Source: Gemmatimonadota bacterium (lineage in GTDB: Bacteria > Gemmatimonadota > Gemmatimonadetes > Longimicrobiales > Gaopeijiaceae). Taken from it: a stretch of 61,014 nt of DNA. The stretch covers positions 1 through 61,014 of the forward strand of contig PBPC01000048.1 of NCBI GenBank assembly GCA_002724575.1. Reading direction: 5' to 3'. The translations under genes and the position numbers were made by a program. Numbering within the stretch: the first letter of the stretch is position 1; each line of letters opens with the position of its first letter. The notes beneath the pieces are model-generated. The model had not been told where the DNA came from and ran no database searches. It saw only the letters and a program-made list of their open reading frames with translations. Shown in pieces: positions 26,099-36,431 of this stretch.

Positions 26099-26261
26099 TG
26101 TGTATTAATAGACCGCCGCAATAAAGGGCTCATCTATACCTCATTCTTAATGTTGTTTCCATGTTCATTCCCACTCAATGAGTAATACCCTCTGAAACCC
26201 GCATTCTTTCGTTGCTTTGACAAATTGTTTCACAGGTAAATTGTTGATTTATAACGACTTT

Positions 26262-27812
26262 TCACTCCCACTCGATTGTCGCTGGCGGCTTTGAGCTGAT
26301 GTCATAAGTCACGCGGTTCACTCCCTTCACCTCATTTATAATCCGAGTAGAAATGCTCGCTAGCACTTCGCTCGGGAACGGGTACCAGTCGGCCGTCATA
26401 CCGTCTCTGGAAGTTACAGCTCTCAGGGATAGAACATTTTCATATGTTCGAGCATCTCCCATCACACCGACAGATTGAACTGGCAATAGGATGGCAAACG
26501 CTTGCCAAATCTCATCATAAAGACCAGCTAACCGGATTTCTTCGAGATAGATTGCATCCGCCTCCCTCAAGATATCGAGACGTTCGTCTGTAACTTCACC
26601 GAGAATACGGATAGCCAGACCAGGCCCCGGGAAGGGATGTCGACCTACGAACTCTTCAGAAAGACCCAATTCGCGACCGACTTTCCGGACTTCATCCTTA
26701 AATAACTCCCTCAGAGGCTCAATGAGTTCGAATGGAACTTCTTCAGGGAGTCCCCCTACGTTGTGATGGCTCTTGATTGTGACTGAAGGGCCCCCTACAG
26801 AAATTGATTCTATGACATCGGGATACAGGGTTCCCTGCACAAGGAAAGTGGCTCCAGTACCCTCACGGTGCGCCGCATTCTCAAACACTTGGATAAACCG
26901 ATTTCCGATAGCTCGCCGCTTTTCTTCAGGATCAACGACCCCGGAAAGGTCTTCTAGAAATGGGGTAGAAGCTTCCTCAACCACAAGCTTCATTTTGTGG
27001 TGTGTTCGGAACATGAGCTCTACTTGTTCACGCTCTCGCTTCCGCAGCAGTCCGTGATCCACAAAAATGCAAGTCAGCCGATCTCCAATGGCACGGTGCA
27101 CAAGAACCGCTGCCACTGAAGAATCAACTCCCCCTGACAGACCACAAATAACTGCGGCTTCCCCAACCTGTTGACGAATCCGCTCCACCGTATCTTCGAT
27201 GAAAGCCCCAGCTGTCCATGTCGGTTGACACTCAGCAACCTGGAAAAGGAAATTCGAGATAATCTCATCACCTCGGTCGGTGTGTGCTACTTCAGGATGG
27301 AACTGGACTGCATAGATCGGGCGATCTGTCGCACGGAAAGCCGCAATTCGAAGTGTGTCAGTAGAGGCTATGCTTTCGTAGCCGGAGGGAAGTTCATCCA
27401 CATGGTCTCCGTGAGAGCACCATACAGTTGTTGTTTTTCCCTGATGGAAGCCTTCGAATATTCCTTCATTTACTTGAACCTGAAGCTCAGCACGTCCGTA
27501 TTCCCGTTTCCCCTGTTCAACTTCAGCCCCTTCAAGATGGGCAATGAGATGGAAGCCGTAGCAAATCCCTAGAATCGGTATACCTGCATTTAAAAGCCCG
27601 ATATCTGCCGTCGGTACGTCCTCATCATAAACAGAAGAAGGTCCACCACTCAAAATTACAGCAGCTGGGTTCCAGGCCTTGATCCATTCTAGAGATTTAT
27701 CGGGGGAGTGAATCTCACAATACACGGACTCTTCTCGAATCCTACGAGCAATCAATTGCGTGAACTGGGAACCAAAATCAAGAATCAAGACCCGATCATG
27801 CGTATGGCTCAT
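26262..27812 (-). CDS. guaA: GMP synthase (glutamine-hydrolysing)
   Basis: Converts XMP to GMP. The class I amidotransferase domain (about 1-200) has the nucleophile elbow 'GICYGFH' and 'FHPE'. The ATP-pyrophosphatase P-loop is '[11 protein letters not shown]', and the C-terminal dimerisation domain ends in the family-typical '(T)IEWE'. Full length at 516 residues. It is the last gene of the accD-folC-hisS-proS-guaA series, ending at the hairpin at 26061-26098. Confidence 0.98.
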   Translation of the reverse strand: MSHTHDRVLILDFGSQFTQLIARRIREESVYCEIHSPDKSLEWIKAWNPAAVILSGGPSSVYDEDVPTADIGLLNAGIPILGICYGFHLIAHLEGAEVEQGKREYGRAELQVQVNEGIFEGFHQGKTTTVWCSHGDHVDELPSGYESIASTDTLRIAAFRATDRPIYAVQFHPEVAHTDRGDEIISNFLFQVAECQPTWTAGAFIEDTVERIRQQVGEAAVICGLSGGVDSSVAAVLVHRAIGDRLTCIFVDHGLLRKREREQVELMFRTHHKMKLVVEEASTPFLEDLSGVVDPEEKRRAIGNRFIQVFENAAHREGTGATFLVQGTLYPDVIESISVGGPSVTIKSHHNVGGLPEEVPFELIEPLRELFKDEVRKVGRELGLSEEFVGRHPFPGPGLAIRILGEVTDERLDILREADAIYLEEIRLAGLYDEIWQAFAILLPVQSVGVMGDARTYENVLSLRAVTSRDGMTADWYPFPSEVLASISTRIINEVKGVNRVTYDISSKPPATIEWE

Positions 27813-27850
27813 TACTCTCCTCTAGCCAAGCCAGCAAAGGAAAGATGTGT

Positions 27851-29311
27851 TCAGTAAGCTCTGGCCCAAACCACCTCCGTGACAGAGTCTGCATCACCTG
27901 AGATACATTTACTAGGGGAGCTTTTAGAGAGAAACTCTTCGCCAGGGAGAACGCGAATAGTCGCTCTCAACTGCTCTTTTATTGTTTCCTCTACAGCAGG
28001 ATTCCCACTCCATCCTGTGTACACGAAACCCACCCCTGAGTCGAAGGCTTCTTTGAGTTCACCAAGACTATTCACACCACGTACCGTGTTGTCCTCACGC
28101 CTCCGTCGGGCAGCTTGAAGTAAATCATCCTGGAAATACTCGAGCTTCTCAGGAAGTTTGGTGATGGCTTCGTTTTCAGGAAGAAAAGCTTTCCGGTTCT
28201 CACCTTCAGGCGTAAGCCGACGCACGAGTGCTAGTTGTTCACTTTGGAGATCCTTAGGCCCTATTTCTACACGGAATGGAACGCCCTTTCGTTCCCACTC
28301 AAAGTACTTTGCTCCCGGTGAGAGATTATCGCGACTATCGATCTTAGCCCTAACTCCAAGCTCCTCCAATCGAGCAAGCACTTCATCAGCTTTCTCTCGC
28401 ACCCCTGACGTCTCTTCACCTGCAAGTATAGGAATGATCACTACCTGAGTCGGGGCAAGGCGCGGAGGGATAACTAACCCGCTATCGTCGCCATGAGTCA
28501 TTACCACTCCACCGACTAAGCGAGTGGAGACTCCCCAAGATGTATTCCAAGCGTATTCCTCTGTGCCATCCTCTGACTGGAATGTTAGGTCAAACTGCTT
28601 TGAGAAGTTCTGACCAAGAAAGTGTGAAGTGCCCGCCTGTAGTGCTTTCTTGTCTTTCATTAAAGCTTCACAAGAATAGCTATTAACCGCCCCAGCAAAT
28701 TTCTCTGAATCAGACTTTAAGCCAGTAATCGGAGGCATTGCCAACCACTCATCCATGAACTTCCTGTACAATTCGAGTATCAGAAGTGTTTCTTCCTCAG
28801 CTTCACCTGCAGTCGCGTGTGCGGTATGTCCTTCCTGCCATAGAAATTCAGATGTACGAAGAAAGAGCCGGGTTCTCATTTCCCAGCGCATGACATTGGC
28901 CCACTGGTTTAGAAGTACGGGCAGATCTCGATAGCTCTGGACCCACTTTGCATACATCGAATAGATGATCGTTTCGGAGGTGGGTCGCACGACGTAGGGC
29001 TCTTCTAACTCCTTACCACCGGCCCTTGTTACAACGGCCAATTCCGGAGCGAATCCTTCTACATGCTCCTTTTCTTTCTCAATGAAACTCATGGGGATGA
29101 GAAGAGGAAAGTATGCATTCTCATGACCTGTTTCCTTGAACATGGCATCGAGTGCACTTTGCATGTGTTCCCAAATTCCATAGCCCCAAGGTCTGATCAC
29201 CATGCTCCCACGCACTGGCGAGTGATCCGCCAACTCAGCCCTTTGAACTACCTCATTGTACCAAGCTGAGAAGTCCTCACTCTGTGGTGTCAGTTTCTTG
29301 TCCTTAGCCAT
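27851..29311 (-). CDS. proS: Prolyl-tRNA synthetase, archaeal/eukaryotic type (type 3)
   Basis: Class II synthetase of 486 residues, shorter than the bacterial type because it lacks the editing insertion. Motifs: 'VRGSMVIRPWGYGIWE', motif 2 'RTRLFLRTSEFLWQEGHTAHAT', 'GTSHFLGQNFSKQF', and motif 3 near 'HGDDSGLVIPPRLAP'. The C-terminus ends 'VWARAY', as usual for the type, with a Cys-containing segment. This variant occurs in several FCB-group bacteria. It overlaps the small membrane protein gene by eight bases. Confidence 0.96.
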   Translation of the reverse strand: MAKDKKLTPQSEDFSAWYNEVVQRAELADHSPVRGSMVIRPWGYGIWEHMQSALDAMFKETGHENAYFPLLIPMSFIEKEKEHVEGFAPELAVVTRAGGKELEEPYVVRPTSETIIYSMYAKWVQSYRDLPVLLNQWANVMRWEMRTRLFLRTSEFLWQEGHTAHATAGEAEEETLLILELYRKFMDEWLAMPPITGLKSDSEKFAGAVNSYSCEALMKDKKALQAGTSHFLGQNFSKQFDLTFQSEDGTEEYAWNTSWGVSTRLVGGVVMTHGDDSGLVIPPRLAPTQVVIIPILAGEETSGVREKADEVLARLEELGVRAKIDSRDNLSPGAKYFEWERKGVPFRVEIGPKDLQSEQLALVRRLTPEGENRKAFLPENEAITKLPEKLEYFQDDLLQAARRRREDNTVRGVNSLGELKEAFDSGVGFVYTGWSGNPAVEETIKEQLRATIRVLPGEEFLSKSSPSKCISGDADSVTEVVWARAY

Positions 29312-29615
29312 CTTTCTCTTTGATCTTCAGTTTCGATATCACGGTCGACTTGCTCCCATCTCTACCCGCCCGAAGGATCACCACCAGCCCAGGAACAGCA
29401 AAAAGGAGGATTGATACAACAATCCAGGTTGACCGGAAAGAAACCTTCAATTGCGCAGCAATCAACCAGGATACTAGAGCCCCACCAAAGACAGCAATCA
29501 GTCCTGCACCACCCATAATCACCCACTCCAAGAGGTTGAGACGACGGATGGCTCGTGCTGCTACCTCTTGGGTCACTCTCACATCTTCTTGGTCGTTCCG
29601 GCTCGTTTGGTTCAA
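29304..29615 (-). CDS. Small two-helix membrane protein
   Basis: The 103-residue protein has two hydrophobic helices ('VIMGGAGLIAVFGGALVSWLI' region and 'WIVVSILLFAVPGLVVIL'), a charged N-terminus and a Lys-rich C-terminus. No family recognised. TTG start in a TTGA overlap with hisS, and an eight-base overlap with proS: a coupled insert between two synthetase genes. It could be an AtpI-like or DUF-type inner-membrane protein, but nothing in the sequence proves it. Confidence 0.65.
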   Translation of the reverse strand: MNQTSRNDQEDVRVTQEVAARAIRRLNLLEWVIMGGAGLIAVFGGALVSWLIAAQLKVSFRSTWIVVSILLFAVPGLVVILRAGRDGSKSTVISKLKIKEKDG

Positions 29616-30895
29616 ATCAGATCCGAAAGCACGACCTCCCGCTCCTCCCCCGATGTCATGTCTCTAGCAATGAAACAACCTCTCTCTAGCTCGGCTGGGC
29701 CTATAATAAGAGCTACGGTTGCTCCCTCTCGTCCTGCAGCCTTCATCTGCTTCAATAAAGATTGATTACGGAAAGAATAAGCGACGCTCTTGCCAGACTC
29801 CCGCAGGGCCTGGGCAATCCTTAGTGCCTCTGGGCGCTCCTGTGCTGAAACGACGACCACAAAGTAATCAAGTTCTCTTTGAAAGGTTGGAATGAGTCCG
29901 CGATCAGCGAGGAGTTCGCCCAGCACTACGTCACCCATCCCAAATCCAGTCGCAGGAAGTGGCTCACCTCCAACAAGTTCAAGCAGCCGATCGTACCGCC
30001 CTCCTCCGCAAATCGCTCGTAATTCTCCTTGTCGATCGAAGAGTTCGAAGACAACTCCGGTATAGTATGCTAGGCCTCGGACAATCTTTAGATCGACCTC
30101 TACATACTCACCCAAGCCCATCTCACCTAGTCTCGCGACGAATTCATGGAATGATGCGATTCCCTCCGAGACCCTGCTGTCCGAGAGAACTTGTGCATCT
30201 AGGTCTTCGAGTGAGGGGGCAAGAAATATCGCAAGAACTTGTTTTGCCAGATCGTCTGAAAACTCCAAATCAGCTACAAGCATGTCCCGCACAACTGATT
30301 CCTGCTTCCTCCCTAATTTATCCGCTATAGCGAGCGTAGCCGCGATTGCATCTTCAGGTACCCCCACTACCTCAAGAAGTATTTGCACTAGTCTTCGGTC
30401 TGAAACTCGAGCAACAAAATCATCAGATGTCAAACCAAGCTCACGAAGGCCATCGATTGCAACTGCAAGGATCTCAGCATCAGCAGCCACACCAGCCTCT
30501 CCAATAAGATCTACATTCCACTGGAAATGTTCTTTTAGTCGGCCGCGCTGTTGCCGTTCATATCGGAATAGCTGTGGAAGGCTAAACCAACGGATCGGCT
30601 TGCTCATCCCCCTGCTTCTCGCCCCTAGAATACGAGCAAGTGACGGCGTCATTTCTGGCCTCAAGGATACCTGTCGGTCACCCTTGTCTATAAAAGAGTA
30701 GAGCTGGTTAACAATTTCATCACCGCTCTTCTGAACGTATAACTCAATCGGTTCGAGAGGGGGGCCATCGTATTCTAGGAAACCATAGCGACGAGCTACA
30801 CGACGCCAGGCCTCACAAATATGAGTCCGGAGCGCAAAGTCTTCGGGTGGGAAGTCTCGGAACCCTGGAAGTCTCGGAAAAACTGAATTAGCCAT
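29612..30895 (-). CDS. hisS: Histidyl-tRNA synthetase
   Basis: Class II synthetase. Seen: 'RLPGFRDFPPEDF' near the N-terminus, 'RPEMTPSLARIL' motif region, 'FRYERQQRGRLKEHFQWNVD', 'GLAYYTGVVFEL', 'AICGGGRYDRLLE' and 'GFGMGDVVL', then the anticodon-binding domain. I place the start at the ATG at 30895. A GTG at 30979 would add 28 residues with no family match, overlap folC and have a poorly spaced ribosome site. Some HisZ-like paralogues look similar, but the complete HisRS motifs favour the synthetase. Confidence 0.94.
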   Translation of the reverse strand: MANSVFPRLPGFRDFPPEDFALRTHICEAWRRVARRYGFLEYDGPPLEPIELYVQKSGDEIVNQLYSFIDKGDRQVSLRPEMTPSLARILGARSRGMSKPIRWFSLPQLFRYERQQRGRLKEHFQWNVDLIGEAGVAADAEILAVAIDGLRELGLTSDDFVARVSDRRLVQILLEVVGVPEDAIAATLAIADKLGRKQESVVRDMLVADLEFSDDLAKQVLAIFLAPSLEDLDAQVLSDSRVSEGIASFHEFVARLGEMGLGEYVEVDLKIVRGLAYYTGVVFELFDRQGELRAICGGGRYDRLLELVGGEPLPATGFGMGDVVLGELLADRGLIPTFQRELDYFVVVVSAQERPEALRIAQALRESGKSVAYSFRNQSLLKQMKAAGREGATVALIIGPAELERGCFIARDMTSGEEREVVLSDLI

Positions 30896-30965
30896 GGTGG
30901 CGCGAAATCTAGGAATCCAGTCCAGATCTACAATGGGGTCACGATGTTGAATTGGAGAGTCCAGT

Positions 30966-32318
30966 TCAACATGACTCACCTCTCAAAGGTCCCCTTCCTA
31001 GAATTTTAAGTGCACTTCCTACAGTGTGCACTGACCCTGTAACAAGTACAGTGCCCTGCCCCGCATCACTTCGGGCTTGTACCAGCGCTTCTTGGAAATC
31101 TTCCTGAATTCGAAGGTTAACAAGCCTCTCTAGGGTCTGAAATGCATCTTCAGGTTTCCAACGACGGTCCAGAGGCGCAGAAGGAGCTTGGGTCAAAATC
31201 GCCCTATCCATTCGAGAGAAGAGAGTCGAAAGCATGCTTCTCCAATCTTTGTCACCCAAGACACCGACTAAGGCTACGAGCGGACGCGGAACATCAAGAC
31301 TGTCGATCGTATCAACAAGTGAATCCATTCCGGCCACATTATGCGCCACGTCAAAAAACCACACTCGTCCGTTAATAACTTCGATCTGATTCCGCCCATG
31401 ATACTCAACAGCAGCGATCCCCGTTCTCAGTGTCTCCAACTCAGGTCTCAGATCGTCGGGCATATGTTGTAATATTTCTACCGCCAGCGCAGCGTTCCTT
31501 GCCTGGTGGCGCCCGACAAGAGGTGTCTCACACTCAATCTGTCCCCAAGCACTCGTCTCCAAAGTGAAACGAGTTCGATGAGAAGTGACGTCAATCCTAT
31601 CGGGTGCGGGTTCATTTACCTTTAAACAAGGAACTCCCACATCCCTTGTCACTTCACGAAATATTTCTAGTAAGCCTTCATCAGATTCCGTCGTTATGAG
31701 CGGAACACCTGACTTCACGATACCCAGTTTCTCCCTAGCTATCTCGCTTAATGAATCACCTAAATAGTCAGAATGATCGAGTGCTACATTGGTGATCGCG
31801 GTAATCTCAGGGTGAATGACATTCGTAGCGTCAAGACGTCCTCCCAAACCCACTTCGATCACTGCAACCTCGACATCCTCACATGCGAAGGCATACAAGC
31901 CAAGCACTGTGGCTAACTCAAAGAAGGAGAGTCCACAGATTTCGGGAACATTCCTTAACTCTTGGGCGAGACCCACCACTCGGTCATGAGTCAGGGGACT
32001 ACCAGAGACACGAATCCGTTCTCTGAACGAACACAGGTGAGGTGAAGTGTAACAGCCAGTGCGAAAACCAGCAGTCTCAAGGACTGCTGCTACCATAGAC
32101 GTGACGGAACCTTTTCCATTAGTGCCACCTATGTGGATCGTGCGGTAACTTCGATGGGGGTCACCCAAGCTCTTTAGAGATTTTTCAGTTCTCTCAAGCC
32201 CCCAATGGACACCAGAAGAAAGAGACGGAAATAGGCGATCTACTAGATCTAGATCGTCAAGAAAAAAGCTGTCGCTTAGCTTAGCCTGAAGTTCTTGGGC
32301 GCCTGCTATTCCGTCCAT
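30966..32318 (-). CDS. folC: Folylpolyglutamate synthase / dihydrofolate synthase
   Basis: Mur-ligase-family enzyme adding glutamate to dihydropteroate or folate. It has the P-loop 'HIGGTNGKGSVTSM', 'TSPHL', 'EVGLGGRLDATNV' (Mur-like), 'DHSDYLG' and the C-terminal 'FDVAHNVAGM'. 450 residues, normal length. It overlaps accD by 13 bases, a common pairing (accD-folC) in many bacteria. hisS follows. Confidence 0.96.
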   Translation of the reverse strand: MDGIAGAQELQAKLSDSFFLDDLDLVDRLFPSLSSGVHWGLERTEKSLKSLGDPHRSYRTIHIGGTNGKGSVTSMVAAVLETAGFRTGCYTSPHLCSFRERIRVSGSPLTHDRVVGLAQELRNVPEICGLSFFELATVLGLYAFACEDVEVAVIEVGLGGRLDATNVIHPEITAITNVALDHSDYLGDSLSEIAREKLGIVKSGVPLITTESDEGLLEIFREVTRDVGVPCLKVNEPAPDRIDVTSHRTRFTLETSAWGQIECETPLVGRHQARNAALAVEILQHMPDDLRPELETLRTGIAAVEYHGRNQIEVINGRVWFFDVAHNVAGMDSLVDTIDSLDVPRPLVALVGVLGDKDWRSMLSTLFSRMDRAILTQAPSAPLDRRWKPEDAFQTLERLVNLRIQEDFQEALVQARSDAGQGTVLVTGSVHTVGSALKILGRGPLRGESC

Positions 32319-33157
32319 CCAACAAGCTGATGTCTTAGGATCACAGCAACGGTTTCTTTGAGATCACGCCGGTCCACAACAAGATCCACCATCCCGTGTT
32401 CCAATTGAAACTCTGAGCGCTGGAACCCTTCCGGGAGTTCCTGCTTGATCGTCTCCTCTATCACTCTCGGTCCGGTGAAGCCAATGAGGGCATTTGGCTC
32501 GGCCAGGTTTACATCCCCAAGCATCGAGTGGGATGCTGTGACCCCACCCGTTGTAGGGTTTGTTAAGACTGAGATAAATGGGATAGATGCCTCATGTAGC
32601 CTCGCTAGTACTGTGGAAGTCTTGGCCATTTGCATCAAGGAATAGATGCCCTCCTGCATACGGGCACCTCCCGATTGGCTTACAATGACAAAGGGCACGC
32701 TTCGCTGAAGAGCTGACCGACATGCTCTTGAGATCTTTTCTCCTACGACCGATCCCATTGAACCTCCGATGAAGGAAAAATCCATTGCTGCGATAGCAAT
32801 TTCAATTCCATCAAGTCGGCCAGCCGCAGTCACCACAGCCTCACTCCTTCCAGTTGACTCTGCTGTCGCAATTCGGTTCGTATAATGTTTGACGTCCACA
32901 AATTCCAAAGGATCACTAGCTCTAAGGTCCCCGTCGAGCTCTTCAAAACTGCCTGGATCCAAAAGAATACTTAAGTAGCCCTCGGCGGAGATCCTCAGGT
33001 GGTGACCACACGACTCACAAACGTTGAGACTCCTCGCGAGTCGTTCTCGATAGAGCACCTCTCCACAACCCGGACATTGTTCAAAAACATCCGCAGGCAC
33101 TTCTCTCTTATTTTTTCGAGCCTTAAGAGGCTTCTTGTCTTTCCTAAACCAAGCCAT
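32306..33157 (-). CDS. accD: Acetyl-CoA carboxylase carboxyltransferase subunit beta
   Basis: First committed step of fatty acid synthesis, with AccA (not in the window). A zinc ribbon (Cys28, Cys31, Cys47, Cys50) sits at the N-terminus, then a crotonase-like carboxyltransferase domain with 'SQSGGARMQEG', 'TNPTTGGVTAS', 'GFTGPRVIEET'. 283 residues, normal. It is preceded by a 158-base spacer holding an inverted repeat, so it probably has its own promoter. Confidence 0.97.
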   Translation of the reverse strand: MAWFRKDKKPLKARKNKREVPADVFEQCPGCGEVLYRERLARSLNVCESCGHHLRISAEGYLSILLDPGSFEELDGDLRASDPLEFVDVKHYTNRIATAESTGRSEAVVTAAGRLDGIEIAIAAMDFSFIGGSMGSVVGEKISRACRSALQRSVPFVIVSQSGGARMQEGIYSLMQMAKTSTVLARLHEASIPFISVLTNPTTGGVTASHSMLGDVNLAEPNALIGFTGPRVIEETIKQELPEGFQRSEFQLEHGMVDLVVDRRDLKETVAVILRHQLVGWTE

Positions 33158-33223
33158 CAGAACTGTTTTTTAGTCCCCGTGAACGGGCTGGGTAAGTTAT
33201 ACATCATCCGATTCATCGAGATT

Positions 33224-33248
33224 GATTATCTGAGTGCCGAGGATAATC
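33224..33248. repeat. Inverted repeat GATTATC-N11-GATAATC upstream of accD
   Basis: Perfect 7-bp arms (33224-33230 and 33242-33248) lie about 70-90 bases upstream of the accD start, in the 158-base rodA-accD spacer. The arms are A/T-rich and no T-run follows, so an operator or RNA hairpin is more likely than a terminator. Confidence 0.4.
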
Positions 33249-33315
33249 TGTCCAGAAAACCCTCTCTTGCCGATTCCTTTTGTCCATGCGGTCCATGTTT
33301 ATCCAACTAGCTTTC

Positions 33316-34551
33316 CTAGCCTTCATGGGCTACACGAACAGCAATAGCCAGCGAAATCCAACACATTAAAAGGAATGTACCTCCGTAACTCACGAATGGG
33401 AGTGGTATACCGGTGATCGGAACTAAACCGATAGTCATCCCGATATTTACGAAGATATGGGTAATCCAGGCACCGAAGATACCAAGCACTACCAAGCCAG
33501 CAAAGGGATCTGGCGTCCGTGTCGCCATCTGCACGAGATGTCCCAGGATGAAGCAAAAAGCAAGGATCCCTAGTGCAGTACCTATGAACCCAAGCTCTTC
33601 CCCCACAACACTAAAAATAAAGTCAGTGTGCTGCTCGGGGAGAAAATCATACCGCTTTTGGGGACCTAAAGTGAATCCTTGACCCATGACTCCACCGCTT
33701 CCAACTGCAACTTTGGATTGGATGAGTTGGTATCCAGCTCCCCGGGGATCTACTTCCGGATCAAGAAACACAAGGATGCGATTCTGTTGATACGTAGCAA
33801 GTCGATTCCAGAGGGGCTGAGCTACCGTCCCAGCTGCCAGATTAGCAAGAACCACTCCAATAGACTCAAATAGAAGAAGTCGGTACCGGAAGAGATAGAG
33901 GAAGCCTACTAATGCAACAATATAGCCAGACCAGATAACCGTCTCATAGGAAAGCACCAGACCAAGGATAGGACTCGCTATAAGGAGGAGCAGGATCACT
34001 GGGGTGCCTGACCAAAAGAGCATTGTGAAAAGGATCCCCCCAAACGCCATCGCCGTACCCAAGTCAGGCTGGAGCATGATGAGTGTGAGTGGAAGCCCGA
34101 CTAAAAATGAAGGAAGCACAAGATCCTGAACTGAATTGAGTGGTTCCTTCCTCTGTGATAAGAATCTTGCTAGAAACAGGACGGCTGCGATTTTCGCGAT
34201 CTCGGATGGCTGGAAACTGAACGGCCCAATCTGAATAAAACTTTTCACGCCGGCAGCTGTACCCACCCCTGTGCCGACCATAAGGGTAAATACCAAAAGC
34301 AGAACACTAAACGCATACGCTGGTAGGGCGACCCATTCAATCCACCGAACTGGCACCCGAACCACACCAATGAACGCTACCATGGCAAGTGCGAACCATG
34401 TCCCTTGGCGGATCCATGCATTCTGAGTCACATCATTCGGGATATGGACAACTCCAGCTGAATAGATCATTGCCAGTCCGAAAACAGTGAGAGCGAAGAC
34501 CGCTAATACCAGGGGTGGTTCCAAGAGCCATTTCGTAAATTGACGCCTCAT
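33316..34551 (-). CDS. rodA: Rod-shape peptidoglycan glycosyltransferase RodA
   Basis: SEDS-family polytopic membrane protein, 411 residues with about ten hydrophobic helices. Family segments: 'VGTGVGTAAGVKSFIQIGPFSFQPSE', 'LQPDLGTAM', 'GYQLIQSKVAVGSGG', 'GPQKRYDFLPEQHTDFIFSVVGEELGF' and 'TGIPLPFVSYGG' (each seen intact). It polymerises lipid II with PBP2. ATGA overlap with mrdA upstream; last gene of the mre operon. Confidence 0.97.
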   Translation of the reverse strand: MRRQFTKWLLEPPLVLAVFALTVFGLAMIYSAGVVHIPNDVTQNAWIRQGTWFALAMVAFIGVVRVPVRWIEWVALPAYAFSVLLLVFTLMVGTGVGTAAGVKSFIQIGPFSFQPSEIAKIAAVLFLARFLSQRKEPLNSVQDLVLPSFLVGLPLTLIMLQPDLGTAMAFGGILFTMLFWSGTPVILLLLIASPILGLVLSYETVIWSGYIVALVGFLYLFRYRLLLFESIGVVLANLAAGTVAQPLWNRLATYQQNRILVFLDPEVDPRGAGYQLIQSKVAVGSGGVMGQGFTLGPQKRYDFLPEQHTDFIFSVVGEELGFIGTALGILAFCFILGHLVQMATRTPDPFAGLVVLGIFGAWITHIFVNIGMTIGLVPITGIPLPFVSYGGTFLLMCWISLAIAVRVAHEG

Positions 34552-36431
34552 CGGATTGCGCCAATTACATTAGGATAGCGCTCTCTATACCAGGTTGGCA
34601 CAGGCCCATTCTGTACATGATCCAAGTAAGTTTGGACACTATCAGTTGGGATACCATGCTTCCTTCGGAGGTAGTAGTCGGCTGTTTTAGCCATGATGGG
34701 CGCAGCTGTCGCAGAGCCACTCTCCCCGTATTCCACAATCACTACCACCACAATACCCGGTGATCCACCAACAGGACCGGCCATTCCAGCAAACCAAGCA
34801 TGTGGTTCGGCGAGACCAGCCTGACTCAGTCCGTGCTCAGCTGTACCGGTTTTTCCCAAAACTTGCCAATGTTCAAGCGCTGTGCCGAAGTGGGCTGTAC
34901 CACCTGGAGCTGTAACCTTCCTCAACCCCTCACGGAGGGACTCCAAGTGGTCAGGATCTAAATTAAGGGCCCACGTCTGCTCAATCTCCAAATCACGAGC
35001 TAGGACGGGGGTCGGGGCAGATCCATCTCTGGCAAGCGCAAGATAGAACTGAGCTATCTTAAGAGGTGTTTGGGAATTCGGACCCTGACCAATTGAAAGT
35101 GGAAGAACCTCCCCTTCGCGAGGAGCATACCCGAACCTCCGCTCCCAAAACTCTCTCTCAGCTGGGAAAACTCCTTGACTCTCTTGCGGAAGATCAATAC
35201 CGCACTGGCGGCTGAAGCCGATTTCTGTTGAACGCCTCAGAAGCGGATCAAGCCCAATTCTAAGTCCAAGTTGGTAGAAATAGACATCACAAGAATTACC
35301 AATTGCCTCAGCTAAGTTATTAAACCCATGACCATCAGGGTCCCAGCACCTGTAGGATCGGTTACCAAAAGCATACGACCCAGTGCATGGTACAGGCATC
35401 TTCTCATTCGGTGTGATCGCTCCAAGATCAAGGCCGATCCCGGCCGCAGCTAATTTCCAAGTCGATGCGGGAGGGTAGAGACCCAGCACAGCACGATTGA
35501 AGAGGGGGTTCCGATCGTCAGCGTTCAAATCCTCCCAAGCTTGGCTTGATATCCCACTCACAAAGTCGTTGGGGTCATATCCTGGGTTAGAATAAAGGGC
35601 GAGAACGCCCCCATCTTCCGGGTCCAACGCGATCACAGCCCCGGACAGTGATTTGGGAAAGATATGGTGTATCCATTCCTGTAACTCAATATCAATATTG
35701 AGGTGGAGGCTTTCTCCTCCCTCACCGGGGTCCTCTCTGAAGGCACCAAAATCACCTACGATACGTCCACGAGCATCTACTTCAACGTATTTGAGACCTC
35801 TCCGGCCTTGTAGGATCGATTCATATTGCTTCTCCACACCCGCTTTTCCGACGACCATACCCTGTTCATAAAGGTCCTGGGAAAAGTCAGTAGATGCTAG
35901 TTCATCGGCAGTGATTTCTCCAACATAGCCGAGTATATGAGCCGCTGCCTCACCTCCAAAATACCTGCGCCGCGGCCTCATTTCGATGTGCACTGTAGGG
36001 AACTCTGTTCGGCGTTCTTGGAGCGCACTTACCACTGAAAAGTCAGCATCAGCATCTACTACCAGTGGCTGTCGACCATAACGCGTAAGGAATGCTAGCA
36101 GAGATTCAATACGCTCATCTGAGATCTCCAGATACTGACTCATCTGATTGAGTGTCGCTCGAATTGAGTCTGGTGGCCCAGGTAGCAGTGTTATTGCATA
36201 GCCTGGAACGTTATCAGCAATCACAAGGCCATTTCGATCGTAGATAGTGCCTCGTGGAGCAGGAATTGGGAGCTGGCGAATCCGGTTTGACTCTGCTCTC
36301 AATTCCCAAGTATCTGAGCGTAACACTTGAAGTCTGAAAAACGCGATAGTGAGGGTACCCATCAAGATCGCTATTACCAGATATAGACCTCGCGCTCTCT
36401 GCCTTCGAGAGTGCGGGTGATAGAGGTTCAT
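34548..36431 (-). CDS. mrdA: Penicillin-binding protein 2
   Basis: Class B transpeptidase of the elongasome. A single N-terminal membrane anchor (about residues 16-34) precedes a PBP dimerisation domain containing 'APRGTIYDRNG'. The transpeptidase domain has the active-site 'STWK' (SxxK), 'SCD' at the SxN position and 'KTGTAE' (KTG). 627 residues, typical. Partner of RodA; ATGA overlaps on both sides. Confidence 0.97.
   Translation of the reverse strand: MNLYHPHSRRQRARGLYLVIAILMGTLTIAFFRLQVLRSDTWELRAESNRIRQLPIPAPRGTIYDRNGLVIADNVPGYAITLLPGPPDSIRATLNQMSQYLEISDERIESLLAFLTRYGRQPLVVDADADFSVVSALQERRTEFPTVHIEMRPRRRYFGGEAAAHILGYVGEITADELASTDFSQDLYEQGMVVGKAGVEKQYESILQGRRGLKYVEVDARGRIVGDFGAFREDPGEGGESLHLNIDIELQEWIHHIFPKSLSGAVIALDPEDGGVLALYSNPGYDPNDFVSGISSQAWEDLNADDRNPLFNRAVLGLYPPASTWKLAAAGIGLDLGAITPNEKMPVPCTGSYAFGNRSYRCWDPDGHGFNNLAEAIGNSCDVYFYQLGLRIGLDPLLRRSTEIGFSRQCGIDLPQESQGVFPAEREFWERRFGYAPREGEVLPLSIGQGPNSQTPLKIAQFYLALARDGSAPTPVLARDLEIEQTWALNLDPDHLESLREGLRKVTAPGGTAHFGTALEHWQVLGKTGTAEHGLSQAGLAEPHAWFAGMAGPVGGSPGIVVVVIVEYGESGSATAAPIMAKTADYYLRRKHGIPTDSVQTYLDHVQNGPVPTWYRERYPNVIGAIR

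Noticed and set aside
30896-30979. 28-residue N-terminal extension of HisS
   Set aside because: GTG start overlaps folC and its ribosome site would touch the start codon; HisRS proteins begin near the ATG at 30895.
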